Shown piece after piece: positions 1 through 7,732 of a stretch of 48,354 nucleotides of DNA. The position numbers were made by a program, and so were the translations under genes. The notes under the pieces were generated by a model. That model did no database searches and was not told where the DNA came from. It saw only the letters and a list, made by a program, of their open reading frames with translations. The stretch is from an uncultured Spirochaetales bacterium (lineage in GTDB: Bacteria; Spirochaetota; Spirochaetia; Sphaerochaetales; Sphaerochaetaceae): assembly GCA_944390045.1 (NCBI GenBank), contig CALXOO010000013.1:1-48354 (forward strand), in the 5' to 3' direction. The first letter of the stretch is position 1; the number at the start of each line of letters is the position of its first letter.

Positions 1-2
1 TC

Positions 3-197
3 GTGTATGACTTCTTGTCTTCCCTGATGTCCACTGGAGGAAATCTCCTTCCCGTGCTCCCGAAGAAGCTGTCCATCATCCTGTCCATCGCTCTTGTATA
101 TCTGTCAATGTCCGCCATATCAGGCCTCCTGTGTTTCTTTTTCTTGCACCATCATTACAGCAGGAAGCATGCCAATCAGAAGCAAATCCTTTCATGA
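3..197 (+). CDS. C-terminal end of a membrane protein (truncated by window edge)
   Basis: The frame is open from the window edge to a TGA at 195-197, so this is the last 64 codons of a gene that starts upstream. About 26 hydrophobic residues (near 29-50 of the fragment) form one long or two short membrane segments. They are followed by a basic His/Arg/Lys tail that would lie in the cytoplasm. The stretch LLPVLPKKLSIIL before the membrane segment resembles the last helix of ECF-transporter S components, but that is only an impression. No domain can be named from so little sequence. Confidence 0.45.
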   Translation: MYDFLSSLMSTGGNLLPVLPKKLSIILSIALVYLSMSAISGLLCFFFLHHHYSRKHANQKQILS

Positions 198-633
198 CAA
201 TGATTTCATCCCAACAACCCCGCCCCGCCCCTCTGCCAGAGAGGCCACTTGTGTGTCACTTTGACACGGCTACCCGTTCCAGACTGAAATTACGGGACAA
301 AGTGACACGGCTGTGGCAACTTGTGAAAAATGAAAGCGTGTCAAAACCATACAAACGGGATTTTTCGTGCCTGAAATGTCAAAATACATACAAACTTCAC
401 ACTTTATGGAAAAATCCACTTTTCAAACTGCTCATTCTTCATTAGTATAAAGTCAAAACACTGGCATTCGGTTTCTGAACATAACAATTTCCCTCAACAC
501 ACCTTTACCATAAACAATTCAGAAGCCAATGCCTTTTTTTGTCTTTTTAACGCCTGCACCATGTTCTTAACGCATTAATTTGAATTTTTCTTGCAAATTT
601 CATAGTTAAGACATAGGATTTTACCAGAGGTAA
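198..633. other. Intergenic region with repeated GTGTCA/TGACAC elements
   Basis: No convincing gene is seen in these 436 bases. The one open frame across it (ending at 445) has an atypical Lys/Arg/Leu-rich composition and no start signal. The region becomes AT-rich after about 430. It contains a small inverted repeat at 253-267, a reverse-complement copy at 298-308, a related GTGTCAAAA at about 338, and two copies of CATACAAAC (about 347 and 387). These look like regulator-binding sites or remnants. TTGCAA (591-596) and TAGGAT (614-619), 17 bp apart, could be a promoter for the ATPase gene downstream. Confidence 0.4.
253..308. repeat. Short inverted repeats, GTGTCACTTTG / CAAAGTGACAC
   Basis: GTGTC-ACTTT-GACAC at 253-267 is an inverted repeat with 5-bp arms. 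The 11-mer at 253-263 recurs as an exact reverse complement at 298-308. TGACACGGCT is also repeated directly (about 262-271 and 303-312). The spacing suits either an operator or a small RNA hairpin. No known regulator can be assigned. Confidence 0.4.
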
Positions 634-639
634 ATGACA

Positions 640-1815
640 ATGCTCGCGAAATTCACATTCAAGAACCACAGATCCTTTCTGGACGAACAGACACTCTCAT
701 TCGAGGCCAGCAGTGATGACAGCTACAAGTGGACTGTCGCTCCGGTGGAGAGCGCCATACTGCCCAGGAGCTCCGGCCTTCTCCGGACACTTGCCGTCTT
801 CGGGCCTCTGGCCAGCGGAAAATCCAACGTCCTCAGGGCGCTGGACTACATGAAGCGGGTGGTGCTGATGTCGGCCAGTCTCCCGATAACACACCAGAAT
901 GACACCTTTGCATTTCAGTACGGGGCCGGGAATCTGGACAGCCACTACGAGGTTGAAATCATACAGAACGGGACATACTACCGCTATGGCTTCGTCATCC
1001 GGGACTTCCGCATAGTGAAAGAGTGGCTCATGCGACGGGCAGAGAGGCTAACAACTCTCTTCAGCCGGGACGAGTACTCACTCAAGATCATCGGACTGCC
1101 CAGAAACAGCGCCAGCCTGCTGTCACCATCTCCCTACACACTCTTCCTGCCTGTAGCCTCCTCCCTGAACCTGGAGATCAACAGGGAAGTCGGGGATGTC
1201 ATGGACTGGTTCCGCAGCCTTTGCGTCTCATTCTCTGCCCGGCGGGAAGATCTGCAGATCTATGCGGAGAAGGAGGAATATCTCAAGGATGCCTACAGGA
1301 TCCTGTCCCTTGCAGACTGCGGCATAGACGGCATACAGCTCATCCAGGAGGGGAGCTACACAGACATAGAGACAAGTCACAGGGTATATGATGCGGAAGG
1401 ACACTTCGTGCGTGCCAAGAAGGCACGGCTCTTCCAGGACAGGCAGCTTTATTCTGATGCCACCGCAGAGCTGGTGTGCACTCTGGCAAAAGTCCTCAGG
1501 GCTCTGGATTGCGGCACTGTGCTCTGCCTGGATGACTTCACCCGCACCCTGGGTCTCCCTGTGGCTCTCGAGATCATCCGGCTCTTCTCAAATCCCGCGC
1601 AGCCTGCCGCAAAGGCACAGCTGGTACTCACATCAGGAATATCTCCGCTGGTGGACAAGGCTTTCAGACGGGATCAGATCTATTTCACACGCAGGGACGG
1701 ACAGAGCAGGAGCCAGCTTGTCAGACTCTCCTCACTGCCCGGTGTCCGCAAGGGTGAGAGTTATGAGAAAAAACTGCTTGAGAACCTGCGCCACGGCCAG
1801 CTGAAGCTTGAGTGA
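640..1815 (+). CDS. AAA-15/21-type ATP-binding protein (orphan)
   Basis: This 391-residue protein resembles the ABC-like AAA_15/AAA_21 ATPases often found as single genes or in phage-defence pairs. Its start, MLAKFTFKNHRSF, is the usual 'M-L-x-x-F-x-x-x-N-x-R-S-F' opening of the family. Residues 55-62 (GPLASGKS) are a Walker A loop. VLCLDDFTRTLG near residue 290 is the Walker B/D-loop region, with Asp-Asp where Asp-Glu is usual, which may weaken hydrolysis. The ATG at 640 is chosen over 634 because AGAGG at 626-630 then lies 9 nt upstream instead of 3. No nuclease or toxin partner follows, since aspS is next, so a defence role is only a possibility. Confidence 0.75.
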   Translation: MLAKFTFKNHRSFLDEQTLSFEASSDDSYKWTVAPVESAILPRSSGLLRTLAVFGPLASGKSNVLRALDYMKRVVLMSASLPITHQNDTFAFQYGAGNLDSHYEVEIIQNGTYYRYGFVIRDFRIVKEWLMRRAERLTTLFSRDEYSLKIIGLPRNSASLLSPSPYTLFLPVASSLNLEINREVGDVMDWFRSLCVSFSARREDLQIYAEKEEYLKDAYRILSLADCGIDGIQLIQEGSYTDIETSHRVYDAEGHFVRAKKARLFQDRQLYSDATAELVCTLAKVLRALDCGTVLCLDDFTRTLGLPVALEIIRLFSNPAQPAAKAQLVLTSGISPLVDKAFRRDQIYFTRRDGQSRSQLVRLSSLPGVRKGESYEKKLLENLRHGQLKLE

Positions 1816-1818
1816 GAA

Positions 1819-1848
1819 TTGCACACTAACATGTTTAGGTGGTACTAT
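1819..1848 (+). promoter_or_regulatory. Probable aspS promoter
   Basis: TTGCAC (1819-1824) and TACTAT (1843-1848) are separated by 18 bp, just after the ATPase stop codon. The predicted transcript start is about 25 nt before the aspS ATG, leaving room for its Shine-Dalgarno sequence. Confidence 0.4.
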
Positions 1849-1877
1849 CATACGAAGAAACAAGCAGAGGAGAGATT

Positions 1878-3671
1878 ATGTCCGAACAAGCATTCCTCCA
1901 GAGAACCACCACATGTGGCGCCCTGAGTGCAAAAGATGAGGGAAAGACCGTCGTGCTCAACGGCTGGGTACACCGTGACAGAAACCATGGTGCCCTCCAT
2001 TTCATAAACCTTCGTGACCGCTATGGCATTACCCAGGTGGTAGTAGATGACGATGCCAGCCCGGAACTGCAGGCGACGGCTGCCAGCCTCAAGCTGGAGT
2101 ACTGCATTGCGGTCAGGGGTACCGTGCGCCGGCGCCCGGACAGCATGATCAACCCGGACATGGCTACCGGCGAGATAGAAGTAAAGGCTGAATACATCGA
2201 GGTCCTGTCTAAATGCGATGTCCTTCCCTTCATGATCGAGGATGAGAACAACGCAAAGGAGGACCTCAGGCTGAAATACCGCTTCCTCGACCTCAGGGGA
2301 AAGGGAATGACGGACCGCATCGTACTCCGCCACAAGATCGTCAAGGCCATCAGGGAGTATTTCTACAAGACGGATTTCCTTGAAATCGAGACACCCACGC
2401 TGATCAGGAGCACGCCTGAAGGCGCACGTGACTTCCTGGTCCCCAGCAGGATATATCCGGGCAAGTTCTTCGCCCTGCCCCAGTCACCACAGCTGTACAA
2501 GCAGCTTCTCATGGTCTCCGGCATGGACAAGTACTTCCAGATAGCACGCTGTTACCGCGACGAGGACCCCAGAGGAGACAGACAGCTGGAATTCACTCAG
2601 CTCGACATCGAGATGAGCTATGTCCAGAGGGATGATGTGCTGAGGCTCATCGAGGATCTCATGGGAGACATCTTCAAGAAGGTGCTGGACGAGGATCTGC
2701 CGGAGCACTTCAGAAGACTGACATACCATGATGCGATGAATACTTACGGAAGCGACAAGCCGGACCTGAGATTCGGCCTTGAGATGAAGGATTTCACCTT
2801 CGCCGAGGGCTGCGGCTTCAACGCATTCACACAGGCCCTGGAAAACAAGGGTGCCGTGAAGTACATCGTGGCGCCAAAAAGCGATGTGAGAGAGTACACG
2901 AGAAAGTATATCGGAGAGCTTGAGGATGCTGCAAAGGTATATGGAGCAAAGGGGCTGGCCTGGATGAAAGTGCAGGACGGACAGCTTTCCGGAGGAGTCT
3001 CCAAGTTCTTCACTGACAGGCAGGACAGCATAATAGCTGAGACAGGTGCGAAAGACGGGGATATGATCCTCATCGTTGCCCACGAGGACTGGAAGAAGTG
3101 CTGCAACAGCCTCGGCGCCGTCAGGAACAGGCTCGGTGCCGATCTCAATCTCATCGGTGACGGCTATGCCTTCTGCTGGATCATCGACTTCCCGCTCTTC
3201 GAGTACAACGAGGAGGAAGGACACTGGGAGGCCGCACATCATATGTTCAGCATGCCGCAGGCCGAGTATATCGACACGCTTGAGGAAAACCCCGGTGCCG
3301 TCAAGGGAGACCTGTATGACCTGGTGCTCAACGGTTACGAGCTTGCCTCAGGCTCCATAAGAATCCATGATATCGAACTGCAGAAAAGAATCTTCCGCAT
3401 CTGCAATTTCCCGGACGACAAGGCTGAGGAGCGCTTCGGCTTCCTGCTGGATGCATTCCGCTTCTCTCCACCGCCACACGGAGGAATCGCTCCGGGCATC
3501 GACAGGCTCTGCATGATCGTCAGCAAGGTCAACACCATCAGGGAGGTCATCGCCTTCCCGAAGAACACTGCGGCCATGAGCCCGATGGATGACTGCCCGG
3601 CGGAAGTCGAGCCAGGACAGCTTGAGGAACTGCACCTGGCAATCACAAAAAAGGGGAAAGATGAAAACTGA
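1878..3671 (+). CDS. aspS: Aspartyl-tRNA synthetase
   Basis: This 597-residue class II synthetase charges tRNA with aspartate in the cytoplasm and has the usual bacterial length including the GAD insertion. The N-terminal OB-fold anticodon-binding domain comes first (about 1-110). Motif 1 lies around ETPTLIRSTPEGARDF. Motif 2 includes ARCYRDEDPRGDRQLEFTQL and motif 3 is GGIAPGIDRL. The ATG at 1878 is chosen because GAGGAGA lies just upstream; the frame stays open back to 1839 but that part is not family-like. His37 in the RNHGA segment matches the type seen in non-discriminating AspRS enzymes, which also charge tRNA-Asn. The stop overlaps the next gene's start by 11 nt. Confidence 0.97.
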   Translation: MSEQAFLQRTTTCGALSAKDEGKTVVLNGWVHRDRNHGALHFINLRDRYGITQVVVDDDASPELQATAASLKLEYCIAVRGTVRRRPDSMINPDMATGEIEVKAEYIEVLSKCDVLPFMIEDENNAKEDLRLKYRFLDLRGKGMTDRIVLRHKIVKAIREYFYKTDFLEIETPTLIRSTPEGARDFLVPSRIYPGKFFALPQSPQLYKQLLMVSGMDKYFQIARCYRDEDPRGDRQLEFTQLDIEMSYVQRDDVLRLIEDLMGDIFKKVLDEDLPEHFRRLTYHDAMNTYGSDKPDLRFGLEMKDFTFAEGCGFNAFTQALENKGAVKYIVAPKSDVREYTRKYIGELEDAAKVYGAKGLAWMKVQDGQLSGGVSKFFTDRQDSIIAETGAKDGDMILIVAHEDWKKCCNSLGAVRNRLGADLNLIGDGYAFCWIIDFPLFEYNEEEGHWEAAHHMFSMPQAEYIDTLEENPGAVKGDLYDLVLNGYELASGSIRIHDIELQKRIFRICNFPDDKAEERFGFLLDAFRFSPPPHGGIAPGIDRLCMIVSKVNTIREVIAFPKNTAAMSPMDDCPAEVEPGQLEELHLAITKKGKDEN

Positions 3672-4824
3672 TTACGGTACAATCTGTGTCGGCGGCGGCG
3701 CGGCGGGTCTTTACTTCGCCTCGCTCGTCCCCGACTGCCTCCTGCTCGAGAAGACGGACAGGGTTGGCAGCAAGCTCCTGCTCACCGGTGGCGGAATGTG
3801 CAACTTCACCCATGAGGGAGAGCCCTACGAGATAGTGGAACACTACTATGACAGGAAGCTGTTCGCCTCGCCTTCCATCTACAATCATCCGCCGAAGGAC
3901 ATCATCAGGCGTTTTGAGGAGCTGGGGGTGCCCTCCTTCACCCGTGAGGACGGCTGTGTGTTTCCCAGAAGCAGGAAGGCCGAGGATGTCGTCAATGCAC
4001 TGAAAGGCGCATGCAGTGAGATCCGGACGAACTCCGCACCGGTCTCAATAAGGAAGGTCGACGGGAGATTTGTCGTCAGGACAAAGGATGCGGTCTATAC
4101 CTGCGACAATGTTGTCCTCGCCACAGGCGGTGACACCTGGCCGGAGACCGGAAGCACGGGAGATGCCGCAAGCTACGTCAAGATCTTCGGGAACAGAGTC
4201 ACGAGCCTGCGCCCGGGTCTGTGCCAGCTCAGGCTCAAGGACAGGATCAAGAACGTCGAGGGCGTCACGGTCAATGATCTGAACTTCACGCTGGACGGCA
4301 AGCACTATTGCGGATCAGTGCTCTTCACCCGGATAGGGATCACGGGTCCTGTAGTGCTCAACGCCTCCCGCAATGTGGGCAAGACGAGCCGGATAGCCAT
4401 TCACTTCACTGATATCAGACGCAGTGAGATCAAGACGCTTCCGCAGAGCAAGGTCGTATCCAATGCGATAACAGAGCGCACGGGACTTCCAGAGAGCATC
4501 GTGAAGTCGCTGGTCCTGCCGATTGCCTATGACAAGCGCATTGCCCAGCTGACGAAAGAGGAAATCGCCAAAATTCACGAGCAGCTGACAAATTACCGCA
4601 CCAGCGTCTCGACCTGGGGTGAAGGAAAGAAGGGAATGGTCACCTGCGGCGGTGTGGATACAGTGGGACTTAACAGCAAGACCCTCCAGTCAAAGACCAC
4701 ACCCGGTTTCTATGCAATCGGCGAGTGCGTCGACGTCGACGGAGAATGCGGAGGCTACAACCTGACCTTCGCCTTCGCATCCGCATACACCGCGGCCCAG
4801 TCAATACTGAAGGGCAGAAGCTGA
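3661..4824 (+). CDS. HI0933/YhiN-family FAD-dependent oxidoreductase
   Basis: A 387-residue flavoprotein of the HI0933/YhiN/BaiN family. The N-terminal Rossmann motif VGGGAAGLYFA binds the ADP part of FAD. LLTGGGMCNFT shortly after is the family signature, and the C-terminal GECVDVDGECGGYNL segment closes the FAD site. Family members are soluble; most have no proven substrate, though BaiN-type members have been linked to bile-acid or unsaturated-substrate reduction. The start at 3661 overlaps the end of aspS and follows AAGGGGAAAG, so the two genes are probably co-transcribed. A strong hairpin lies 18 nt after the stop. Confidence 0.9.
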   Translation: MKTDYGTICVGGGAAGLYFASLVPDCLLLEKTDRVGSKLLLTGGGMCNFTHEGEPYEIVEHYYDRKLFASPSIYNHPPKDIIRRFEELGVPSFTREDGCVFPRSRKAEDVVNALKGACSEIRTNSAPVSIRKVDGRFVVRTKDAVYTCDNVVLATGGDTWPETGSTGDAASYVKIFGNRVTSLRPGLCQLRLKDRIKNVEGVTVNDLNFTLDGKHYCGSVLFTRIGITGPVVLNASRNVGKTSRIAIHFTDIRRSEIKTLPQSKVVSNAITERTGLPESIVKSLVLPIAYDKRIAQLTKEEIAKIHEQLTNYRTSVSTWGEGKKGMVTCGGVDTVGLNSKTLQSKTTPGFYAIGECVDVDGECGGYNLTFAFASAYTAAQSILKGRS

Positions 4825-4841
4825 GGACAGACTCAGGTACG

Positions 4842-4874
4842 GACTCTCCCTCATTCTGGGGAGAGTCTTTCCTT
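4842..4874 (+). terminator. Rho-independent terminator after flavoprotein gene
   Basis: GACTCTCCC (4842-4850) pairs perfectly with GGGAGAGTC (4859-4867) around an 8-nt loop, followed by TTTCCTT. It lies between convergent genes and may serve both directions. Confidence 0.7.
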
Positions 4875-4888
4875 ACTCAGGGATGCAG

Positions 4889-5023
4889 TCAGCCCTGCCC
4901 TTCCTCATCCACATCAGGCTTCCTGATGTCGGAGAAGTCGAACTGGGCACCTTCTATCCCGTCCGCACGGCCTGTCCACTCAATCACATCATCGCCCACA
5001 TAGTAGGCATTGTCGTCCCTCAT
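4889..5023 (-). CDS. Small acidic protein coupled to the HD-domain gene
   Basis: A 44-residue ORF whose ATG (5023-5021) overlaps the stop of the upstream HD-domain gene as ATGA (5020-5023), the commonest sign of translational coupling in this window. The product is acidic and hydrophilic, beginning MRDDNAYYVGDDVIEWTGRA and ending in a Lys-Pro-Asp-Val-Asp-Glu-Glu tail. It has no membrane segment and no cysteine. I do not recognise the family. Codon use is like the neighbours, and the gene sits immediately before the convergent terminator, so it is likely a real last gene of this operon. Confidence 0.6.
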   Translation of the reverse strand: MRDDNAYYVGDDVIEWTGRADGIEGAQFDFSDIRKPDVDEEGQG

Positions 5024-5571
5024 AGGCCGATCTGGGGCGCTATGGATGAAAGCGCGCGTATTGTTACTTCTATCAGATGTTCCTTAGTCACACCGGCAAG
5101 CTCTGCTCCCTTCTCTATCACCTCGCGGTTCACGCCGGCGGCGAATGACTTGCTCGACCATTTCTTCTTGACGCTCTTCACGCTCATTCCGTTCATTTTC
5201 TCCGGCCGCATGAGGGCAGTCGCATAGACAAGTCCCGTCAGCTCATCGACAGCATAGAGTATCTTCTCCATCTGGCGCTCAGGAGCCACATCAGTGACCA
5301 GATTCCATCCATGCGAACAGACAGCATGGATCATGTCATCCGGGGTGCCTATCTCGGCAAGCAGCTGCGGTGCCTTCCGGCAGTGCTCCTCAGGGAACAT
5401 CTCCCAGTCAATGTCATGGAGGAAACCTACTGTTCCCCAGTAGTCCTCATCTTCTCCATACTCTTTCGCGAACTCCCTCATCACCGCTTCGACACAGAGT
5501 GCGTGATGATAAAGGCTCTCCGACTTGTTGTACTTCCTGAAAAGCTCCTCGGCCTGTTGTCTTGTTATCAT
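5020..5571 (-). CDS. HD-domain hydrolase-like protein
   Basis: A 183-residue cytoplasmic protein with an HD-superfamily metal-dependent phosphohydrolase core. SLYHHALCVEAVM supplies the first His, GFLHDIDW is the HD pair, and CSHGW and AVDELTGL supply later metal or core positions. Close relatives are single-domain HDIG proteins of unknown substrate. The start is placed at 5571, where AAGGAGGA precedes the ATG; the open frame extends 10 codons further but has no such signal. The stop overlaps the 44-residue ORF as ATGA. Nothing nearby reveals its substrate. Confidence 0.85.
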   Translation of the reverse strand: MITRQQAEELFRKYNKSESLYHHALCVEAVMREFAKEYGEDEDYWGTVGFLHDIDWEMFPEEHCRKAPQLLAEIGTPDDMIHAVCSHGWNLVTDVAPERQMEKILYAVDELTGLVYATALMRPEKMNGMSVKSVKKKWSSKSFAAGVNREVIEKGAELAGVTKEHLIEVTIRALSSIAPQIGL

Positions 5572-5690
5572 ATGCAGTCCTCCTTGTTGAGGAATATGCA
5601 ACCAACACCGCCTTTTTTCAAGCTCAGACAGAAGGAAAACAGATCAGGAAAAAGCTGTCCCATATCTCCCGCACAGGAGTCAGGTCTTAA

Positions 5691-6008
5691 TGGAACCAAA
5701 GCCTCTGCACCTTCTCCACGGGCAAGAGGTACAACTGCGACCTGTCCGCTTCGTATAACATCGGAGCGAGGTATTTCGCCAGAGAAATCTGGAAATCGTT
5801 GCCTGAGAAGGCAGCGTCCACGCTTAAGGCCAAAGTTCCTGAGCTGTGGTACGGAGCACATTGCACACTGTCTACCTTAAGAGATCTCTATACGGTGAAG
5901 GATGAATTTCCTGAACTGAGTTCAGATTGTTCGGTAGAAGTGCATTCCCTGCCTTCTAAAGAGGCAACTGGGATTACCCAGCTAGAGGGAAGCTCCATCT
6001 ATAACTGA
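5691..6008 (+). pseudogene. C-terminal remnant of an IS200/IS605-type TnpB nuclease
   Basis: The frame opens right after an in-frame TAA (5688-5690) and encodes about 105 residues. The segment FSTGKRYNCDLSASYNIGAR has the D-x-N/S-A-x-x-N-I pattern of the TnpB C-terminus, where the last catalytic Asp lies. The RuvC core, zinc finger and the rest of the protein are missing. No tnpA is present. The stop codon lies inside a hairpin typical of the transposon right end. This is judged a dead fragment of an RNA-guided nuclease gene from pattern recognition alone. Confidence 0.7.
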
Positions 6009-6025
6009 ATGCAGTTTTGATGGAG
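5993..6025 (+). repeat. Hairpin at TnpB 3' end (probable transposon right end)
   Basis: CTCCATC (5993-5999) pairs with GATGGAG (6019-6025), and inside it AACTG (6003-6007) pairs with CAGTT (6012-6016) around a 4-nt loop. Imperfect subterminal hairpins overlapping the tnpB stop are characteristic of IS200/IS605 right ends, which also encode the guide RNA scaffold. Kinase-like coding sequence begins immediately after, so the element's edge is probably near 6025. Confidence 0.55.
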
Positions 6026-6409
6026 AGGCTTCACGAGAACTTCGTCAAGCATGTGACGGAAACCGGCGGCTCGGCCTTCTACAACCTGACAATAGCCAGC
6101 AGAATGTACGGACGCATGAGTTCAAGCCTGCTTCAGAGCGCAGAAGTGGCAGGCAACCTGGGCCGTATCCTGCACTCGATCGCAGAAGAGGACAACTGCG
6201 TCATCGTCGACAGGGCCGCAGACGCCATTCTGGCGGACAGCCGCCCGCTCAGGATCTTCGTCTGAGCAGACAGGGAGGCACGGACAGCCCGCTGCACCAC
6301 ACACGCCAGGCCGGGAGAGAATACAGACAGCAGGGAAATATGGAAGCACATCAGGGACATTGACAAAGGGCGGGAGGCCAGAATGCAGTGTCGGTCTATG
6401 GAGTACTGA
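6020..6409 (+). pseudogene. Fragment of a cytidylate-kinase-like protein, with nonsense codon
   Basis: The frame encodes the middle of a cytidylate-kinase-like (P-loop AAA/Cytidylate_kin2 type) protein. EEDNCVIVDRAADAIL is the strand-helix before the lid region, followed by PLRIFV. An in-frame TGA at 6263-6265 replaces one codon, and the same frame then continues as ADREARTARC...IWKHIRDIDKGREA, which fits the R-x-x-R and D-K-x-R segments of this family. The N-terminal P-loop is missing, lost at the transposon boundary. The C-terminus is lost where MATE-like sequence begins (about 6380). This gene is non-functional. Confidence 0.65.
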
Positions 6410-6957
6410 TGTACGCGGACGGCCTGGTCCAGCCGGTTATGTACGGCATGGTGGACTCGCTCCAGCCCGCCATAGGCTACAACTGGGGCGCGGGTAAAAA
6501 GTCCAGAGTCTGGGCCATTGAGAAATGCGCGGTCCCGGCGGCACTCGCGGTCTGCATCATCTCATTCCTGGTGCTCAGCTTTATGCCGCAGTTCGTTGTG
6601 GGCATATTCGTGGGCTCCTCACAGACAGAACTGATCGCAATGACACTGCCGGCACTGGCCATATTCTCATACGCCTACCTCACACGCTGGATCAGCTTCA
6701 CGGTCCAGAGTCTCATGCTGGCAATCGAGAAACCGCGCTATGCGGCGATGATAAGTCTGTCAACGGCCTTCATCTTCCCGCTGATCCTGCTGTTCCTTCT
6801 CCAGGGATTCGGACTGAACGGAATCTGGTTCAACTTCGCGGGCAGCAACATCCTGGCCGCCATTATGGCAGTGATCATCATGGCCAGGGAGTGGAAAAGC
6901 CTCAGGAGCCAGCCTTCCGGAAAAGCCCCCTCTCCCTCATCCGGCCCGCAAGAGTGA
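6379..6957 (+). pseudogene. C-terminal half of a MATE-family efflux transporter
   Basis: About 190 residues with five or so membrane helices match the second half of MATE/DinF exporters. SLQPAIGYNWGAG is the conserved segment at the start of the C-terminal bundle, followed by hydrophobic helices ending at a cytoplasmic Arg/Ser/Pro tail. Full-length members have about 450 residues and twelve helices, so the N-terminal half is missing. The homology begins abruptly at about 6379, out of frame with the kinase fragment. No Shine-Dalgarno precedes the GTG at 6388. The 3' end overlaps convergent znuB by 56 nt. Confidence 0.75.
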
Positions 6958-7732
6958 GGATGAGGAAGACACACAGGTGCACGACCACGATGCTGGCTCC
7001 GGCCGGAGTGCCCAGGCTGTAGCTCATCCAGAAGCCGAGGATAAAGCAGACCACTGAGTCTGCGAGGCTTATGAGGGTCACAGCCCGGTAACTTCCGGCG
7101 ATTCTCATGGCCGAGAGACAGGGGAAGATCACGAGGGCGCTCACGAGCAGACTGCCAAGCATCCTCATGCCCAGGACAATGGTCAGGGCTGACAGGACCG
7201 CAAGCAGTGTCGTGTAGCGCTCGACCTTCAGCCCGCTTGCCTGTGCGAAGGAAGGATCGAAGGTGATGGCGTAGAGCCGGGGATAGAGACAGACATAACT
7301 GGCTATGACGAAGACGGAGACTATGACTGAGAGTATCATGTCGCTCCGGCTGACGGCCAGCAGACTCCCGAAGAGGAAATTATTGATATCTGTGTTCGTC
7401 CCCTTCACGTAGCTGATCAGCACCACGCCCAGTGCAAGACAGGAGGCGGCGACCAGGGCGATGGCGCTGTCACCCGAGATCCGGCTTCCCGCATTGAGCC
7501 GCAGCAGCAGGACCGCGGCGATGACCACCACGGGGATCGTGACAGCCATTGGAGGCAGTGAAAGGACGGATGCGACGGCGAGGGCGCCGAAGCCGACATG
7601 GGATAGTCCGTCTCCGATCATGGAATAGCGGCGCAGCACCAGTGAGACACCCAGCAGTGAGGAACACAGGGACACGAGCAGCCCGACGATGAAGGCCCTC
7701 TGGATGAATGCATAGGAGAAGGCCTCAATCAT
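6902..7732 (-). CDS. znuB: Zinc/manganese ABC transporter permease (ZnuB type)
   Basis: A 276-residue inner-membrane permease of the ABC-3 family with about eight hydrophobic helices. The N-terminal segment RRYSMIGDGLSHVGFGALAV is the conserved signature of ZnuB/MntB/TroC permeases. It forms the channel through which ZnuA-delivered metal crosses the membrane, powered by ZnuC. The ATG at 7732 overlaps the znuC stop by 8 nt. Zn specificity over Mn is inferred from the His-rich loop of the binding protein and the Zur-like regulator in the operon. The 3' end runs into the broken MATE gene on the other strand. Confidence 0.93.
   Translation of the reverse strand: MIEAFSYAFIQRAFIVGLLVSLCSSLLGVSLVLRRYSMIGDGLSHVGFGALAVASVLSLPPMAVTIPVVVIAAVLLLRLNAGSRISGDSAIALVAASCLALGVVLISYVKGTNTDINNFLFGSLLAVSRSDMILSVIVSVFVIASYVCLYPRLYAITFDPSFAQASGLKVERYTTLLAVLSALTIVLGMRMLGSLLVSALVIFPCLSAMRIAGSYRAVTLISLADSVVCFILGFWMSYSLGTPAGASIVVVHLCVFLILTLAGRMRERGLFRKAGS

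Noticed and set aside
253..400. CRISPR-like array in the first intergenic region
   Set aside because: The repeats are only 9-11 bases, few, inverted and unevenly spaced, without spacers of uniform length.
131..445. 104-codon open frame after the first gene fragment
   Set aside because: It overlaps the end of the upstream gene, has no ribosome site, an unusual composition and runs through repeat motifs; it does not look like a protein.
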